A stretch of DNA of 64,000 nt from Castellaniella sp041677825 (lineage in GTDB: Bacteria > Pseudomonadota > Gammaproteobacteria > Burkholderiales > Burkholderiaceae_B). The position numbers and the translations under genes are program-made. The stretch lies in assembly GCF_041677825.1 (NCBI RefSeq), contig NZ_JBAYPG010000013.1:13287-77286 (forward strand), given 5' to 3'. Positions within the stretch are counted from its first letter, which is position 1. Every line of letters starts with the position of its first letter. Under the pieces are notes generated by a model. That model was not told the DNA's origin. It ran no database searches and worked only from the letters and a program-made list of their open reading frames with translations. Below are positions 54,986 through 63,739 of this stretch, piece after piece.

Positions 54986-55115
54986 CGGACGTGCCGTAGT
55001 CGTTGACGCTGGTCTGCGCCGACAGCGCACCGCTGCCCAAAGTCAGCAGACCGGCGAGAAGGATTCGGCACGCACGGGCCGCGGCGATGTTCGAGCGAAG
55101 TACCAGGAAGTTCAT
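54969..55115 (-). pseudogene. N-terminal fragment of a PFL_4711-family ICE protein (TIGR03755-like)
   Basis: From ATG 55115 there are 48 residues with a signal peptide, then the family-typical mature start QTSVNDYGTSARSRT, and a stop straight after. The normal protein is several hundred residues, so only its start survives. The stop arises at the joint with the relaxase fragment (54970-54990), which continues in another frame. It begins 11 bases after the next gene's stop. Confidence 0.7.
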
Positions 55116-55125
55116 CGGCCGATCC

Positions 55126-56064
55126 TCAGTTGAATACGACGCTGCCCAGGAACACCTGGCCACGCCGCTCGCAGCAGGAGTACGGACGCCAGAGCGCCCA
55201 GGCGTAGTCGCCTTGCTGGGCCTGGATGCGCACGTCGGTGTGCGGGAAGACCGCGCAGGACGATGACAACCGCGGCGTCAGTTCTTGCCATTTGCCGGTG
55301 GAAGCGTCGCTCTCGATCAGGGCACCGGCTGGCCAGTAGCCAGCGCTCGCGTTGGCGAGCAGTGGTTGGTAGACGTGGAGCTGGCCGCGTCGGGTCACGA
55401 TGTCGCCGGCACGCTGAGCGACGACGGCTGCGGCCTTGTAGTCGTCCACGTGATGCAGGAACCCGCCGCGTGGGTATACGTTCCCCCAGAGATCCCGTCC
55501 GAGGCGGGTGCCGATCTCGCGCATGCCCGGAATCAGGGATTCGGGATAGACGGACTCTGGAATGTTCCAGCGCCAGGCCACGGTGTCGAGCGTGCTCAAC
55601 AAGTAAGGCATGAATGCCGTGCCTGCGCCCGCGCAGGAATAGCCGAACTGGCTGACGAACTCGCCGAAGATGGTGGCACCTGGATGTCCGATCACGTCGG
55701 CGTTCTTGAACTTGGCGAGGTTGTTCTCGTGCTCTTCGTTCGTCGTGCCGTCACCGCCACCTCGGGCCGTGGGATTCGGCATGCTCATCGCGCGTACTTC
55801 GACCCAGGGGTTCTCGCCCGTGTTCGAGTAGCTGGAAACCACCGCGTCGGGGACGTAGTGCTCGACCCTGACCGAGGTTTCCAGCGAGCAGCCGGTGAGC
55901 GTGCAGCGCAGCCAGAAGCAAATGCCCCGAACACGGTAGGCAATGCAGTCGAGCGACAGCGCCGATCCGGCGATGGTTACGGTGTCGAGCGCGAAAGCAC
56001 TGACGGAAGTACCCAGCAGCAGCGATGCGATGCCGGTGCGCCATGCGCGACGGGATAGCCTCAT
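55126..56064 (-). CDS. ICE conjugation protein, PFL_4710 family (TraU-like)
   Basis: The 312-residue protein has a signal peptide (to about residue 25, SVSAFA) and a Cys-rich periplasmic body (CIAYRVRGICFWLRCTLTGC, and PYSCCERRGQVFLG). That is the mark of TIGR03756/TraU-like mating-pair proteins, which need disulfide formation. It appears full length. The ATG overlaps the upstream gene stop (ATGA). Confidence 0.85.
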   Translation of the reverse strand: MRLSRRAWRTGIASLLLGTSVSAFALDTVTIAGSALSLDCIAYRVRGICFWLRCTLTGCSLETSVRVEHYVPDAVVSSYSNTGENPWVEVRAMSMPNPTARGGGDGTTNEEHENNLAKFKNADVIGHPGATIFGEFVSQFGYSCAGAGTAFMPYLLSTLDTVAWRWNIPESVYPESLIPGMREIGTRLGRDLWGNVYPRGGFLHHVDDYKAAAVVAQRAGDIVTRRGQLHVYQPLLANASAGYWPAGALIESDASTGKWQELTPRLSSSCAVFPHTDVRIQAQQGDYAWALWRPYSCCERRGQVFLGSVVFN

Positions 56065-56501
56065 GGTTGCGTCCTCCTGTATTCCTCTATGCGTGCAAGG
56101 GCGCGTGTCACGTCACGCTCGCCATAGACGACGTAGCGTCGATCGACGACGACCGCGGGAATCTTGGTGATGCCGAGGCTCCAGGCATCGGCGACGCCCT
56201 GATAGGCGCTCGCCAGGTGGCGCTGCAGGTCGGCACCGCCTTCCTTCAGACGCTGCTGGACGATGGCGGCGGCTTGAGCCGGATCGGCAGGCAGGTTCGC
56301 AGCCAGTTCGGCTTCGATGCGGGAAGCAGCGTCCAACTCGACGACGCGCACGTCGGCCAGCGCCTCGACGGGGTGGTTCCGGTCGGTGAACACCCGGATG
56401 TCCGCCGCTATCGTATTGGTCGCCACCACGAGACCGCAGAGCACGGCTGCCGGCCAATGCCGAAGGCGGCGCTGCCGACTCCCGACACGATCGGGGCACA
56501 T
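56061..56501 (-). CDS. ICE conjugation protein, PFL_4709 family (TIGR03757-like)
   Basis: The 146-residue protein has a signal peptide (WPAAVLCGLVVATNTIAA), then DIRVFTDRNHPVEAL. It has a thioredoxin-like C-terminal strand (ITKIPAVVVDRRYVVYGERDV) without a CxxC. This is the TrbC/TraW-like periplasmic component of the block. It is complete and overlaps the PFL_4710-like gene. Confidence 0.82.
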   Translation of the reverse strand: MCPDRVGSRQRRLRHWPAAVLCGLVVATNTIAADIRVFTDRNHPVEALADVRVVELDAASRIEAELAANLPADPAQAAAIVQQRLKEGGADLQRHLASAYQGVADAWSLGITKIPAVVVDRRYVVYGERDVTRALARIEEYRRTQP

Positions 56502-56649
56502 AGGCTGACTCCTCGGAGAGTGATACCCGTGGTAGTCGATCCGATCGGCCGGGTGCGCGCCATCAACAAAGCGATATGGCGTTCACCCTCTTTTGGTCGT
56601 CCGGTCCAGGCGCGGCCGGAACCGTCCCTTCGTCCTCTCGAAGTCGTTG

Positions 56650-57423
56650 CTACCTGGGTGGGTCGCCGATGGCGTTAGTGGGCATCTCCGCTGTCTCGGA
56701 CGCAGGTTCAGCCGGCAAGGCGTCATCGTGCGACGCTGCAAGCAGATCGACCGCCGACAGCAGAGCGTCACCTTCGATCGGCCCCGCCGGCAGCAGCAGC
56801 GATCTGCCGGTGTGGTTGTCGATCAAGCGCAACGTGGGGGTCGCGACGACGTTGGTTTGGAGTGCTTCCTCGGCCTGTGCACGGATCACGATGTCGGGCC
56901 GCGTACTCTCCAGACATTCGTGCAGGGCCGGTGTCGATCCGGGAAGCCGAGCGTCGGCCGGCAAGCCCTGGCCGCCGCCGAGCGTATGTTGGTGAATCCA
57001 GGCGATGGCATTCCAGAACGCAGTCGCGCCCCCGACTTCTCCGGCGCACTCCGCCAGGCGCGCTCCGCGCGTCGCGGCGGGTTCGTGGATCGGCAGCGGT
57101 AGGTGGTGCCATTGCCAGTTCACGTCCGCCTGGGTGTCGATCCACTGCTTCAGCACAGGGAAGTAGGCCTTGCAGTAGGGGCATTCGAGGTCGGCGTACT
57201 CGACCACCGTGAAGCGCGCGTCGGGGCGGCCGTAGTGCCAGGGCGGCCCAACCGGCGGCGGGCCTGCATCGTGGCTGTCCGGGGAAACGGGGTCGCCGCT
57301 GGTGTCCGTAGCCGGCGGCGCGGTCAGGCGCCAGGTCAGTAACAGGAGCAGGACCAGCGCCACGGCGGCAGGCCATGCGAAGCGGCGCAGCGTGCCGCGC
57401 AGAGAAGGGTTCGTCGGTCGCAT
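56650..57423 (-). CDS. DsbA-family thiol-disulfide protein of the ICE
   Basis: The 257-residue protein is anchored by a hydrophobic helix (about 18-32). It has a thioredoxin domain with CPYC at 81-84 (YADLECPYCKAYFPV) and a later cis-Pro region (VVATPTLRLID). It probably makes the disulfides of the Cys-rich TraU-like protein. It starts at ATG 57423; the longer frame to 57561 overlaps the AbiE promoter. The 148 bases to the next gene hold nothing that I can assign. Confidence 0.83.
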   Translation of the reverse strand: MRPTNPSLRGTLRRFAWPAAVALVLLLLLTWRLTAPPATDTSGDPVSPDSHDAGPPPVGPPWHYGRPDARFTVVEYADLECPYCKAYFPVLKQWIDTQADVNWQWHHLPLPIHEPAATRGARLAECAGEVGGATAFWNAIAWIHQHTLGGGQGLPADARLPGSTPALHECLESTRPDIVIRAQAEEALQTNVVATPTLRLIDNHTGRSLLLPAGPIEGDALLSAVDLLAASHDDALPAEPASETAEMPTNAIGDPPR

Positions 57424-57555
57424 CGCGATCCCCTGGACGAGTGGGTGGCGAAACACGAGTCGAACACGCCAGCCTGTTCGTGGGGGACCAACAATCCGGC
57501 ATTGCGGCCTTCCGCTTGTCGGGCGGGACGGCTCCGGCGCCTTGCTTGCGTGGGT

Positions 57556-57591
57556 TTGCACGCTGTTAGATTTTTATCTATAATATCTAAC
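57556..57591 (+). promoter_or_regulatory. AbiE promoter and overlapping operator
   Basis: TTGCAC (57556-57561), a 17-base spacer and a perfect TATAAT (57579-57584) form the promoter. The exact inverted repeat GTTAGAT (57565-57571) and ATCTAAC (57585-57591) encloses the -10 box. AbiEi antitoxins are known to bind inverted repeats at their own promoter and repress it. Confidence 0.78.
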
Positions 57592-57609
57592 AAACTGAGG
57601 TCAAGGTCC

Positions 57610-58221
57610 ATGAGCACGTCCCAAGCCATCCGTGAACGCATCGCCGTCCAGCCGGCCGGCGAGCCCTTCACCCCCGCGCTGTTCGCGGGGCTGGGCTCGC
57701 GTGCGTCCATCGACCAGGCGCTGATGCGGCTGGTCCAGGCCGGCCGCATCGAGCGCATCGGGCACGGTCTGTACATCGTGGCCAAGGCCGGTCGGTTCGG
57801 CGTCAAGACCCTGCCCGCGCCGGAGCAGATCGCACGAATCGTGGCCGGGGCGGAAGGCGCGACCATCGAGATCCACGGCGCGGAAGCCGCCCGGCGCTTC
57901 GGCCTGACGACACAGATGCCGGCGCAGCCGGTCTTCTACACGACGGGTTCCTCGCGCGCGATCCGGTTGGGCAAGATGACCGTCCGGTTGCAGCACGTGG
58001 CCCCACGCAAGCTCGCGCTGGCGGGACGGCCGGCAGGGTGGGCGTTGTCCGCGCTCTGGTACCTGGGCCGCCGCCAGGTCACGCCCGGCACGTTCAAGCG
58101 CATCGCGGAGAAACTGCCCTCCGGCGAGTTCCAGGCCCTGCGCGAGGCCAAGGCGTTGATGCCGGCCTGGATGGTGGAAGCCTTGAGCCATTACGAACGT
58201 GAGGAACTCACGCATGCCTGA
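57610..58221 (+). CDS. abiEi: Type IV antitoxin AbiEi
   Basis: The 203-residue protein has an N-terminal winged helix (PFTPALFAGLGSRASIDQAL, GRIERIGHGLYIV) that binds the operator. The C-terminal AbiEi domain neutralises the toxin by acting on the pathway, not by binding it. ATG 57610 has a strong GAGG-type ribosome site; the open frame upstream is an artefact. The end overlaps the toxin start by eight bases, so the pair is coupled. Confidence 0.9.
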   Translation: MSTSQAIRERIAVQPAGEPFTPALFAGLGSRASIDQALMRLVQAGRIERIGHGLYIVAKAGRFGVKTLPAPEQIARIVAGAEGATIEIHGAEAARRFGLTTQMPAQPVFYTTGSSRAIRLGKMTVRLQHVAPRKLALAGRPAGWALSALWYLGRRQVTPGTFKRIAEKLPSGEFQALREAKALMPAWMVEALSHYEREELTHA

Positions 58222-59227
58222 CTCGCCGCGCTACTTCGACCTGCCCTTGGCCGAACAGGCCGAGCTGCTGCAAGGCCTGGCGCCGGTTCTCGGGCGCCGG
58301 GCCGAAATCCTCGAAAAGGACATCTGGCTGTGCCAGGCGTTGGGCGTGCTGTTCGCGCTGCCGGACCGCAAACCGATGGCCTTCAAGGGCGGCACGTCGC
58401 TGTCGAAAGTCTATCGAGCCATCGAAAGGTTCTCCGAGGATGTCGATGTCACGATCGACTACCGCAGCCTGATCCAGAACGTCCCCGATCTGGCGACGCT
58501 CTCCAGCAACCAGCGCAAGAAGCTGTCCGACGCGCTCAAGGCGGCTCTGGTCGATCATGTGACCCAAGAGCTGGTGCCGACGCTGCGGGACGCGCTGGCC
58601 GAGGCGCTGCCAGGGTGCGAGATTACCCTGGAGGTCAGCGACGACGCCGAGAAGCTCTGGCTGTTCTATCCCAGCGCCGTGGAGAACACCGATGCTTACC
58701 TGCGTCCGAGCGTGCTGATCGAGTTCGGTGGTCGCAACGCCACCTTGCCGCAGGACACCCTGACGATCACGCCGGACGTGGCAGCGCACGTGCCCGGTCT
58801 GCTGTTCCCGCACGCGCAGGTTGCGGTGCTGTCGCCCATGCGCACCTTTTGGGAAAAAGCCACGCTGATCCATGTCGAGTGCCATCGCCCGGCCTTGCGG
58901 GCCGGCGCTGAACGCTTGTCGCGGCATTGGTACGACCTGGCACGGCTCGCCGACCACGAGGTCGGCCGCAACGCCCTTGCCGACGTCGAGCTGTTGCAAG
59001 ACGTGCTGCACATCAAGGAGACGTTCTTCCGCAGTGGATTCAGTCATTACGACCTGTGCCTGTCGGGCGGTTTGAGGCTGGTCCCGGAGGCAGCGTTGCT
59101 CGATGCCTTGAAGCAGGACTACCAGGCCATGCTGAGCGCGCAGATGTTCTACGGCGAAGCTCTGCCGTTCGACCGCATCATCGAACGTCTGACTGCCCTG
59201 GAGGAGGAAATCAACCAAGGCAGATGA
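58214..59227 (+). CDS. abiEii: Type IV toxin AbiEii nucleotidyltransferase
   Basis: The 337-residue protein has the nucleotidyltransferase core FKGGTSLSK (57-65) and SEDVDVTID (74-82) with Asp76/Asp78. AbiEii-type enzymes (such as MenT) transfer nucleotides to tRNA or other targets and give phage abortive infection. Both key motifs look intact. Its stop overlaps the fragment on the other strand by 17 bases. Confidence 0.9.
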   Translation: MPDSPRYFDLPLAEQAELLQGLAPVLGRRAEILEKDIWLCQALGVLFALPDRKPMAFKGGTSLSKVYRAIERFSEDVDVTIDYRSLIQNVPDLATLSSNQRKKLSDALKAALVDHVTQELVPTLRDALAEALPGCEITLEVSDDAEKLWLFYPSAVENTDAYLRPSVLIEFGGRNATLPQDTLTITPDVAAHVPGLLFPHAQVAVLSPMRTFWEKATLIHVECHRPALRAGAERLSRHWYDLARLADHEVGRNALADVELLQDVLHIKETFFRSGFSHYDLCLSGGLRLVPEAALLDALKQDYQAMLSAQMFYGEALPFDRIIERLTALEEEINQGR

Positions 59228-59756
59228 GCGCACCTTCCTCGATGCGCAGCGCCAGCGGTTCGATGCCACGTGCCCGGTCGATCGCCTCGGCCACCTTGAA
59301 GGCTGCGTCCAGTTCGCCGATGCCGTACCGCTGCATCAACTGATAGCGTTCCGCTTTTTCCTCCGGTTCCGTCATCGCCATGGCGAGGTAGAGGCTGGGC
59401 GGCACGGCTCGGAACAGCACCTCCATCGACTTCGACAGGATCACGCCTTCGGAAAACTTGCCCGCTTCCTTGCGCGCCGAAAGCATCAAGGCCTTCTGCT
59501 CCGGCGTCAGCTCGGCGCAGTCCAGGGCCTGGCGGGCAATACTGTGTGTGAGACTGACCTGCATGTTCAGTGCGATGCGTTGCACCTCCATCGCGTAGAG
59601 GTCGTCGATCAGCGTGGCCGGCGTCGCGGGGGCGTCGAGCAGCGCTTCCCACAGCTCGACGCCCATGCAGGAACGATCGAGGTTGCGCCAGCGTAGGAAG
59701 GTCGTCCCTGCGCCAGTGGTCTGTTGGGCCAGTTGCACGCCGAGCAGGTTGAAGGG
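59211..59756 (-). pseudogene. Chimeric fragment: DUF3158-like part fused to a VirB4-like C-terminus
   Basis: The readable frame begins with YPFNLLGVQLAQQTTGAGTTF and RWRNLDRSCMGVELW, which fit ICE DUF3158 proteins without their N-terminus. From about residue 73 it changes to LTPEQKALMLSARKEAGKFS and AVPPSLYLAMAMTEPEEKAE. That resembles the end of the PFL_4706-family VirB4/TraC ATPase. Position supports this, because VirB4 should precede the DsbA-like gene in this block. Both halves were identified from memory; neither whole protein is present. Confidence 0.55.
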
Positions 59757-59860
59757 GTAGCTTCAAGCCAGTGATGGCTGCTCTCCTGCAGCAAGCGCGT
59801 GATCTGCAGTTGCAGCTCGGCATTGGCTTTGTAGAGATGGATTGGCAGTTCGTTGCTCAT
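59757..59860 (-). pseudogene. Truncated phasin-like gene (5' end only)
   Basis: ATG 59860 opens MSNELPIHLYKANAELQLQI and about 14 more residues of a PHA granule-associated protein N-terminus. The sequence then passes into the DUF3158-like fragment. The remaining frame to 59609 is not phasin. It lies 107 bases downstream of phaC, its usual partner. Confidence 0.55.
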
Positions 59861-59967
59861 TGCAGTGCCCTTCGGTCATGGTGGGCCCCTTTGGGGCGGG
59901 TGTGGGCCATCCCTAGCGATGTCCCTGCTGAAATGGTCTGGCCTTGTCTCGGCTTCAGTGCGTCTTG

Positions 59968-61722
59968 TCACCGCATTGCCACATAGGTACCAGGCGCATC
60001 ACCGAGCGGCGCCTGCGTACCGCCCATGGCAGGTGGCGATACCCGCTCGGTCGAACGCCGCGCCAGCCACTGCTGCCAGGCTGGCCACCAGGAGCCCTCG
60101 TGCAGCGGGGTTTCGGCACGCCACGTTTGCGGATCGATGTAGCGAGCGCCGGCGCTGCGAGTCGCCATCTGGTAGCTGCGCCGGGGGTGCCCCGGCTCGC
60201 TGACCACGCCGGCGTTGTGCCCGCCGCTGGTCAGTACGAAGGTCAGTTCCGTATCACTGAGCAGGTGCATCTTGTAGACGGATGGCCAGGGGGCGACGTG
60301 GTCGCGCAGCGTGCCGACGATGAGCATCGGCACTTCGATGTCGGCGATCGCCACTGGCCGTCCGCCGACCTGGTAGCGCCCCTCGGCCAGATCGTTGTCC
60401 AGATACAAGCGCCGCAGGTACTCGCTGTGCATGCGATAGGGCATGCGGGTCACGTCGGCGTTCCAGGCCATCAGGTCATTGAACGCCTGCCGCTCGCCCA
60501 GCAGGTACTCGCGCACGCGGCGCGACCAGATCAGGTCGCGCGAGTTGAGCATCTGGAAAGAGGCGGCCATCTGCTTGCCGTCGAGATAGCCTTTCTCCCA
60601 CATGCCGGCCTCCAGCCAGGCCAGCTGGCTCTCGTCGATGAACAGTGCGATTTCGCCCGACTCACGGAAATCGGTCTCCGACGCCAGCAGCGTCAAGCTG
60701 TGCAGCCGATCGTCACCGTCGCGCGCCATCGCGGCAGCCGCAATCGTCAGCAAGGTGCCTCCCAGGCAATAACCAACCGCCTGCACCTTGCGCTTGGGCA
60801 TGATCGCCGTGACCGCGTCCAGTGCATCCATGACCCCCAGCCACCGGTAATCCTCGAGGCCGAGGTCACGATCGGCCGCAGTCGGGTTCTTCCAGGAAAG
60901 GATGAACACCGTATGCCCCTGATCGACCAGATACTTCACCATCGAGTTGCGTGGCGACAGGTCGAGGATGTAGTACTTCATGATCCACGAAGGCACGATC
61001 AGCACCGGTTCGGCATACACATCGGGAGTCGTCGGTGTGTACTGGATCAGCTCGATCAGGTGGTTGCGGAAGACCACCTTTCCCGGCGTGACCGCTACGT
61101 CCTTGCCGACCTCGAAGCCTTCGACTCCGGCCGGCGCATCGTCAAGCGCAAGACGCTGTGCGTCGTCGAGGAAGTTCATCGCACCGCGCCACAGGTTGGC
61201 GCCGCCGCTGGTTCTGATGGCTTCCAGAACTTCTGGGTTAGTCCAGATGAAATTCGATGGCGACCACATGTCCAGCCACTGCCGTCCGGCGAAAGTGACC
61301 ATGTTTTCGTGATGGCGCGACACGCCGCGCACGTCAGTAGTGGCGTTGTGCCACCACTGCTGCTGTAACAGGAAGCCCTGGTACATGACATTGAAGGGCC
61401 ACTGTTGCCAAGCCGGCGCTGTGAAGCGCCGATCTTGCTCCAGTGGCTCGATGCACGTCGGGCAGCCCTGAGCGCTTGCAGCGTGCGCCGCGTAGCGCGC
61501 CAGGCGCTGCTGCTTGTGCAGCCCCTTTTCGATCAGGTTGCGCTGCTTGCCCGGTGACAGGCTCAGGTGCAGCGCCCAGTCGTACCAGGCCAGCAGACCC
61601 GCCGCCGGCGACAAGCCGCCAGTGCCCCGTGCCCGCCAGGCGTTCGCGAGCGTATCCAGGACATCGGGACGACAGACGGACGGTGCCGGTGCGGGCTTGT
61701 CAGGCAGGGCAGGCGTGTTCAT
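59968..61722 (-). CDS. phaC: Poly(3-hydroxyalkanoate) synthase, class I type
   Basis: The 584-residue enzyme polymerises (R)-3-hydroxyacyl-CoA. The N-terminal PhaC domain contains FNVMYQGFLLQQQWW, and the lipase-like box VGYCLGGTLL (near 320) has the nucleophile Cys. The catalytic Asp (GTLRDHVAPW) and His (SGGHNAGVVSEPG) are present. Its size matches class I (589 in Cupriavidus). Its associated phasin downstream is truncated by the island joint. It is the main metabolic cargo here. Confidence 0.93.
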   Translation of the reverse strand: MNTPALPDKPAPAPSVCRPDVLDTLANAWRARGTGGLSPAAGLLAWYDWALHLSLSPGKQRNLIEKGLHKQQRLARYAAHAASAQGCPTCIEPLEQDRRFTAPAWQQWPFNVMYQGFLLQQQWWHNATTDVRGVSRHHENMVTFAGRQWLDMWSPSNFIWTNPEVLEAIRTSGGANLWRGAMNFLDDAQRLALDDAPAGVEGFEVGKDVAVTPGKVVFRNHLIELIQYTPTTPDVYAEPVLIVPSWIMKYYILDLSPRNSMVKYLVDQGHTVFILSWKNPTAADRDLGLEDYRWLGVMDALDAVTAIMPKRKVQAVGYCLGGTLLTIAAAAMARDGDDRLHSLTLLASETDFRESGEIALFIDESQLAWLEAGMWEKGYLDGKQMAASFQMLNSRDLIWSRRVREYLLGERQAFNDLMAWNADVTRMPYRMHSEYLRRLYLDNDLAEGRYQVGGRPVAIADIEVPMLIVGTLRDHVAPWPSVYKMHLLSDTELTFVLTSGGHNAGVVSEPGHPRRSYQMATRSAGARYIDPQTWRAETPLHEGSWWPAWQQWLARRSTERVSPPAMGGTQAPLGDAPGTYVAMR

Positions 61723-61742
61723 CTTTGGTTTTTTCGTATTGA

Positions 61743-61757
61743 AAGTAAGTTATTACT
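61743..61757. promoter_or_regulatory. TetR-type operator, copy 1 (phaC side)
   Basis: AAGTAAGTTATTACT contains AGTAA-N4-TTACT. The same half-sites in inverted order recur at 61905-61923. It lies 21 bases upstream of the phaC start, so the TetR regulator may control phaC. Confidence 0.5.
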
Positions 61758-61904
61758 ATCATAATGCTTGTGGAAAAAGATGCAAGGCCTTGAAGGTCGC
61801 TCCTCTTGGATTCCCGCATTGGCGCGAATGAAATCGCTTCTCTCACTCTGGTATGGTTGGCTGACCTGCCGATCTTGCGGCCCGGTTATTTTGCATGTTA
61901 AATT

Positions 61905-61923
61905 AGTAATAAGTCACTTACTT
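61905..61923. promoter_or_regulatory. TetR-type operator, copy 2 (tetR side)
   Basis: AGTAATAAGTCACTTACTT carries AGTAA-N8-TTACT on the minus strand. It lies 15 bases before the GTG start of the TetR gene. Two similar palindromes on either side of the divergent region suggest shared control. Confidence 0.55.
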
Positions 61924-61938
61924 TATGGGGTCTGAACA

Positions 61939-62547
61939 GTGAATGAGCGTCCTCAATATCTGTCCGCTGAAGAGCGGCGCGCGGCCACGGTGCAGGCCGT
62001 GGTCGACTTGGCAGCGGAGCGAAACCCGGCCGAAATCACCACCACGGCCATCGCCGATCGCATGGGTTTGACGCAGGGCGCGCTGTTTCGCCACTTCCCC
62101 ACCAAGGACGCGATCCTGGAGGCAACGATGACCTGGGTCGGCGAGCGTCTGCTGGTGCGCGTGGACCAGGCGGCCGAGGGCGCCGCGTCGCCTGCCGCGG
62201 CACTCGAAGCCATGTTCATGGCGCACATCGACTTCGTGGCCAGGCATCCCGGCGTGCCGCGCATGCTGTTCGGAGAACTGCAACGTTCTGGCGAGACGCT
62301 CGCCAAGCGGATGGTGCAGACCTTGCTCCGTCAATACGGACAGCGCCTGCGCCGCCTGATGGAAGCCGGCAAGGCGCAGGGCGAGTTGGATGCAGAACTG
62401 GATGTGGATGCCGCCGCCGTGTTGTTCATCGGCACGATCCAGGGGCTGGTCATGCAGTCTCTGTTGGCGGGCAAGGCGAGCCGCATCCGCCGTGACGCAC
62501 CAGCCGTGTTTGCCATCTATCGCTGTGGCATCGAAAGCAACACATGA
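61939..62547 (+). CDS. TetR/AcrR-family regulator (CecR-like)
   Basis: The 202-residue protein has an N-terminal helix-turn-helix (AIADRMGLTQGALFRHFPTK, about 41-60) and a helical ligand domain. The start is a GTG. It precedes HlyD-like and ABC genes, as CecR (YbiH) precedes ybhGFSR in E. coli. It is likely an efflux repressor, and the twin operators suggest it also faces phaC. The 150 bases to the next gene hold no clear gene. Confidence 0.88.
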   Translation: MNERPQYLSAEERRAATVQAVVDLAAERNPAEITTTAIADRMGLTQGALFRHFPTKDAILEATMTWVGERLLVRVDQAAEGAASPAAALEAMFMAHIDFVARHPGVPRMLFGELQRSGETLAKRMVQTLLRQYGQRLRRLMEAGKAQGELDAELDVDAAAVLFIGTIQGLVMQSLLAGKASRIRRDAPAVFAIYRCGIESNT

Positions 62548-62697
62548 AATGCCTGTCTTTTCCGCAAGCGCGACTGCGACCCCCAGACCCTTCCACAAAC
62601 CGCGAGCAACAAACATGACGGCACACAACGAATGGGCGATCTGGATGCGCTGATTGCACGCGAGCACTGAGCACCTTTATTCAGCGGAAACCCATCG

Positions 62698-63738
62698 ATG
62701 ACAACTCCAGACCTGCCTCCCAAAAAAACCCGTTGGGTCGTGATCGCCGTCGCCGTGCTCGCTCTTGGCGGCGCACTGGCGTTCTGGCTGTCGCGCGACC
62801 ATGGACAGCAAGATGCATTGCGCCTCTACGGCAACGTCGACATCCGCGAGGTGCAACTGGCCTTCCGTCAGCCCGGGCGCGTGATGCAAATGGCGTTCGA
62901 TGAGGGCGATGTCGTCAGCGCCGGCGCGCGCCTGGCGGCACTCGATGCGCAACCCTATCGGGAGGCCCTGGCGGCAGCGCAGGCCCAGGTGCAGGTGGCG
63001 CAGGCGGAACTGGCCAAGCTGCGCAGCGGCTTGCGGCCGCAGGAAATCACCCAGGCGCGCGAAGCCCTCAGACAGGCCCAGGCGCTCGCCACTGAGACCG
63101 AGCGCAATTTCCAGCGCCAGAGTGGCCTGTTGGCATCGGGCGCCAGCAGCCAGCGCACGGTCGATGCCGCGCGCATGGCACGCGACCAGGCAGCCGCTGG
63201 CGTCGAAGCGGCCAAGGCGGCCCTGTCGCAAGCATCCGAAGGTTTTCGCAAGGAAGACATCGCCGCGGCAGAAGCTCGCCTTGCGGCGGCGCAGGCTGCC
63301 GCAGCGCAAGCCACGACAGCCCTGGCGGACACCGAATTGGTGGCGCCCAGCAGTGGCACCGTCATCGCACGGGTGCGCGAGCCCGGCAGCATGGTTGCAA
63401 GCCAGAGCGCGGTCTACAGCCTGAGCCTGGACAAGCCGGTTTACGTGCGCACCTACGTGGGCGAGTCGGACCTGGGGCGTATCGCGCCCGGTACTGTGGT
63501 GCGCGTCAAAAGCGATTCATCAGAGAAGATCTATCGCGGCCAGATCGGCTTCATCTCGCCGCGTGCCGAATTCACCCCCAAGACGGTGGAGACGGCGGAT
63601 TTGCGCACCGATCTGGTGTACCGCCTGCGCATCGTCATCAACGAAGCCGACAGCGACGCCGCCTTGCGCCAGGGCATGCCGGTGACGATAGCGGTCGATG
63701 CCCCACCCGGCACTGTCGCAGGCACTGGGGCGCGCTGA
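62698..63738 (+). CDS. HlyD-family membrane fusion protein (YbhG-like)
   Basis: The 346-residue protein has an N-terminal anchor (about 13-33) and a lipoyl half (LYGNVDIREVQLAFRQPGRV). There is a long Ala/Gln-rich coiled coil (about 85-210), and GTVIARVREPGSMV closes the barrel. It is the adaptor of an ABC exporter whose ATPase starts one base after its stop. Confidence 0.9.
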   Translation: MTTPDLPPKKTRWVVIAVAVLALGGALAFWLSRDHGQQDALRLYGNVDIREVQLAFRQPGRVMQMAFDEGDVVSAGARLAALDAQPYREALAAAQAQVQVAQAELAKLRSGLRPQEITQAREALRQAQALATETERNFQRQSGLLASGASSQRTVDAARMARDQAAAGVEAAKAALSQASEGFRKEDIAAAEARLAAAQAAAAQATTALADTELVAPSSGTVIARVREPGSMVASQSAVYSLSLDKPVYVRTYVGESDLGRIAPGTVVRVKSDSSEKIYRGQIGFISPRAEFTPKTVETADLRTDLVYRLRIVINEADSDAALRQGMPVTIAVDAPPGTVAGTGAR

Positions 63739-63739
63739 G

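Noticed and set aside
59944..61368. 474-codon open frame opposite phaC
   Set aside because: phaC has all catalytic motifs on the minus strand. The plus-strand frame is its shadow.
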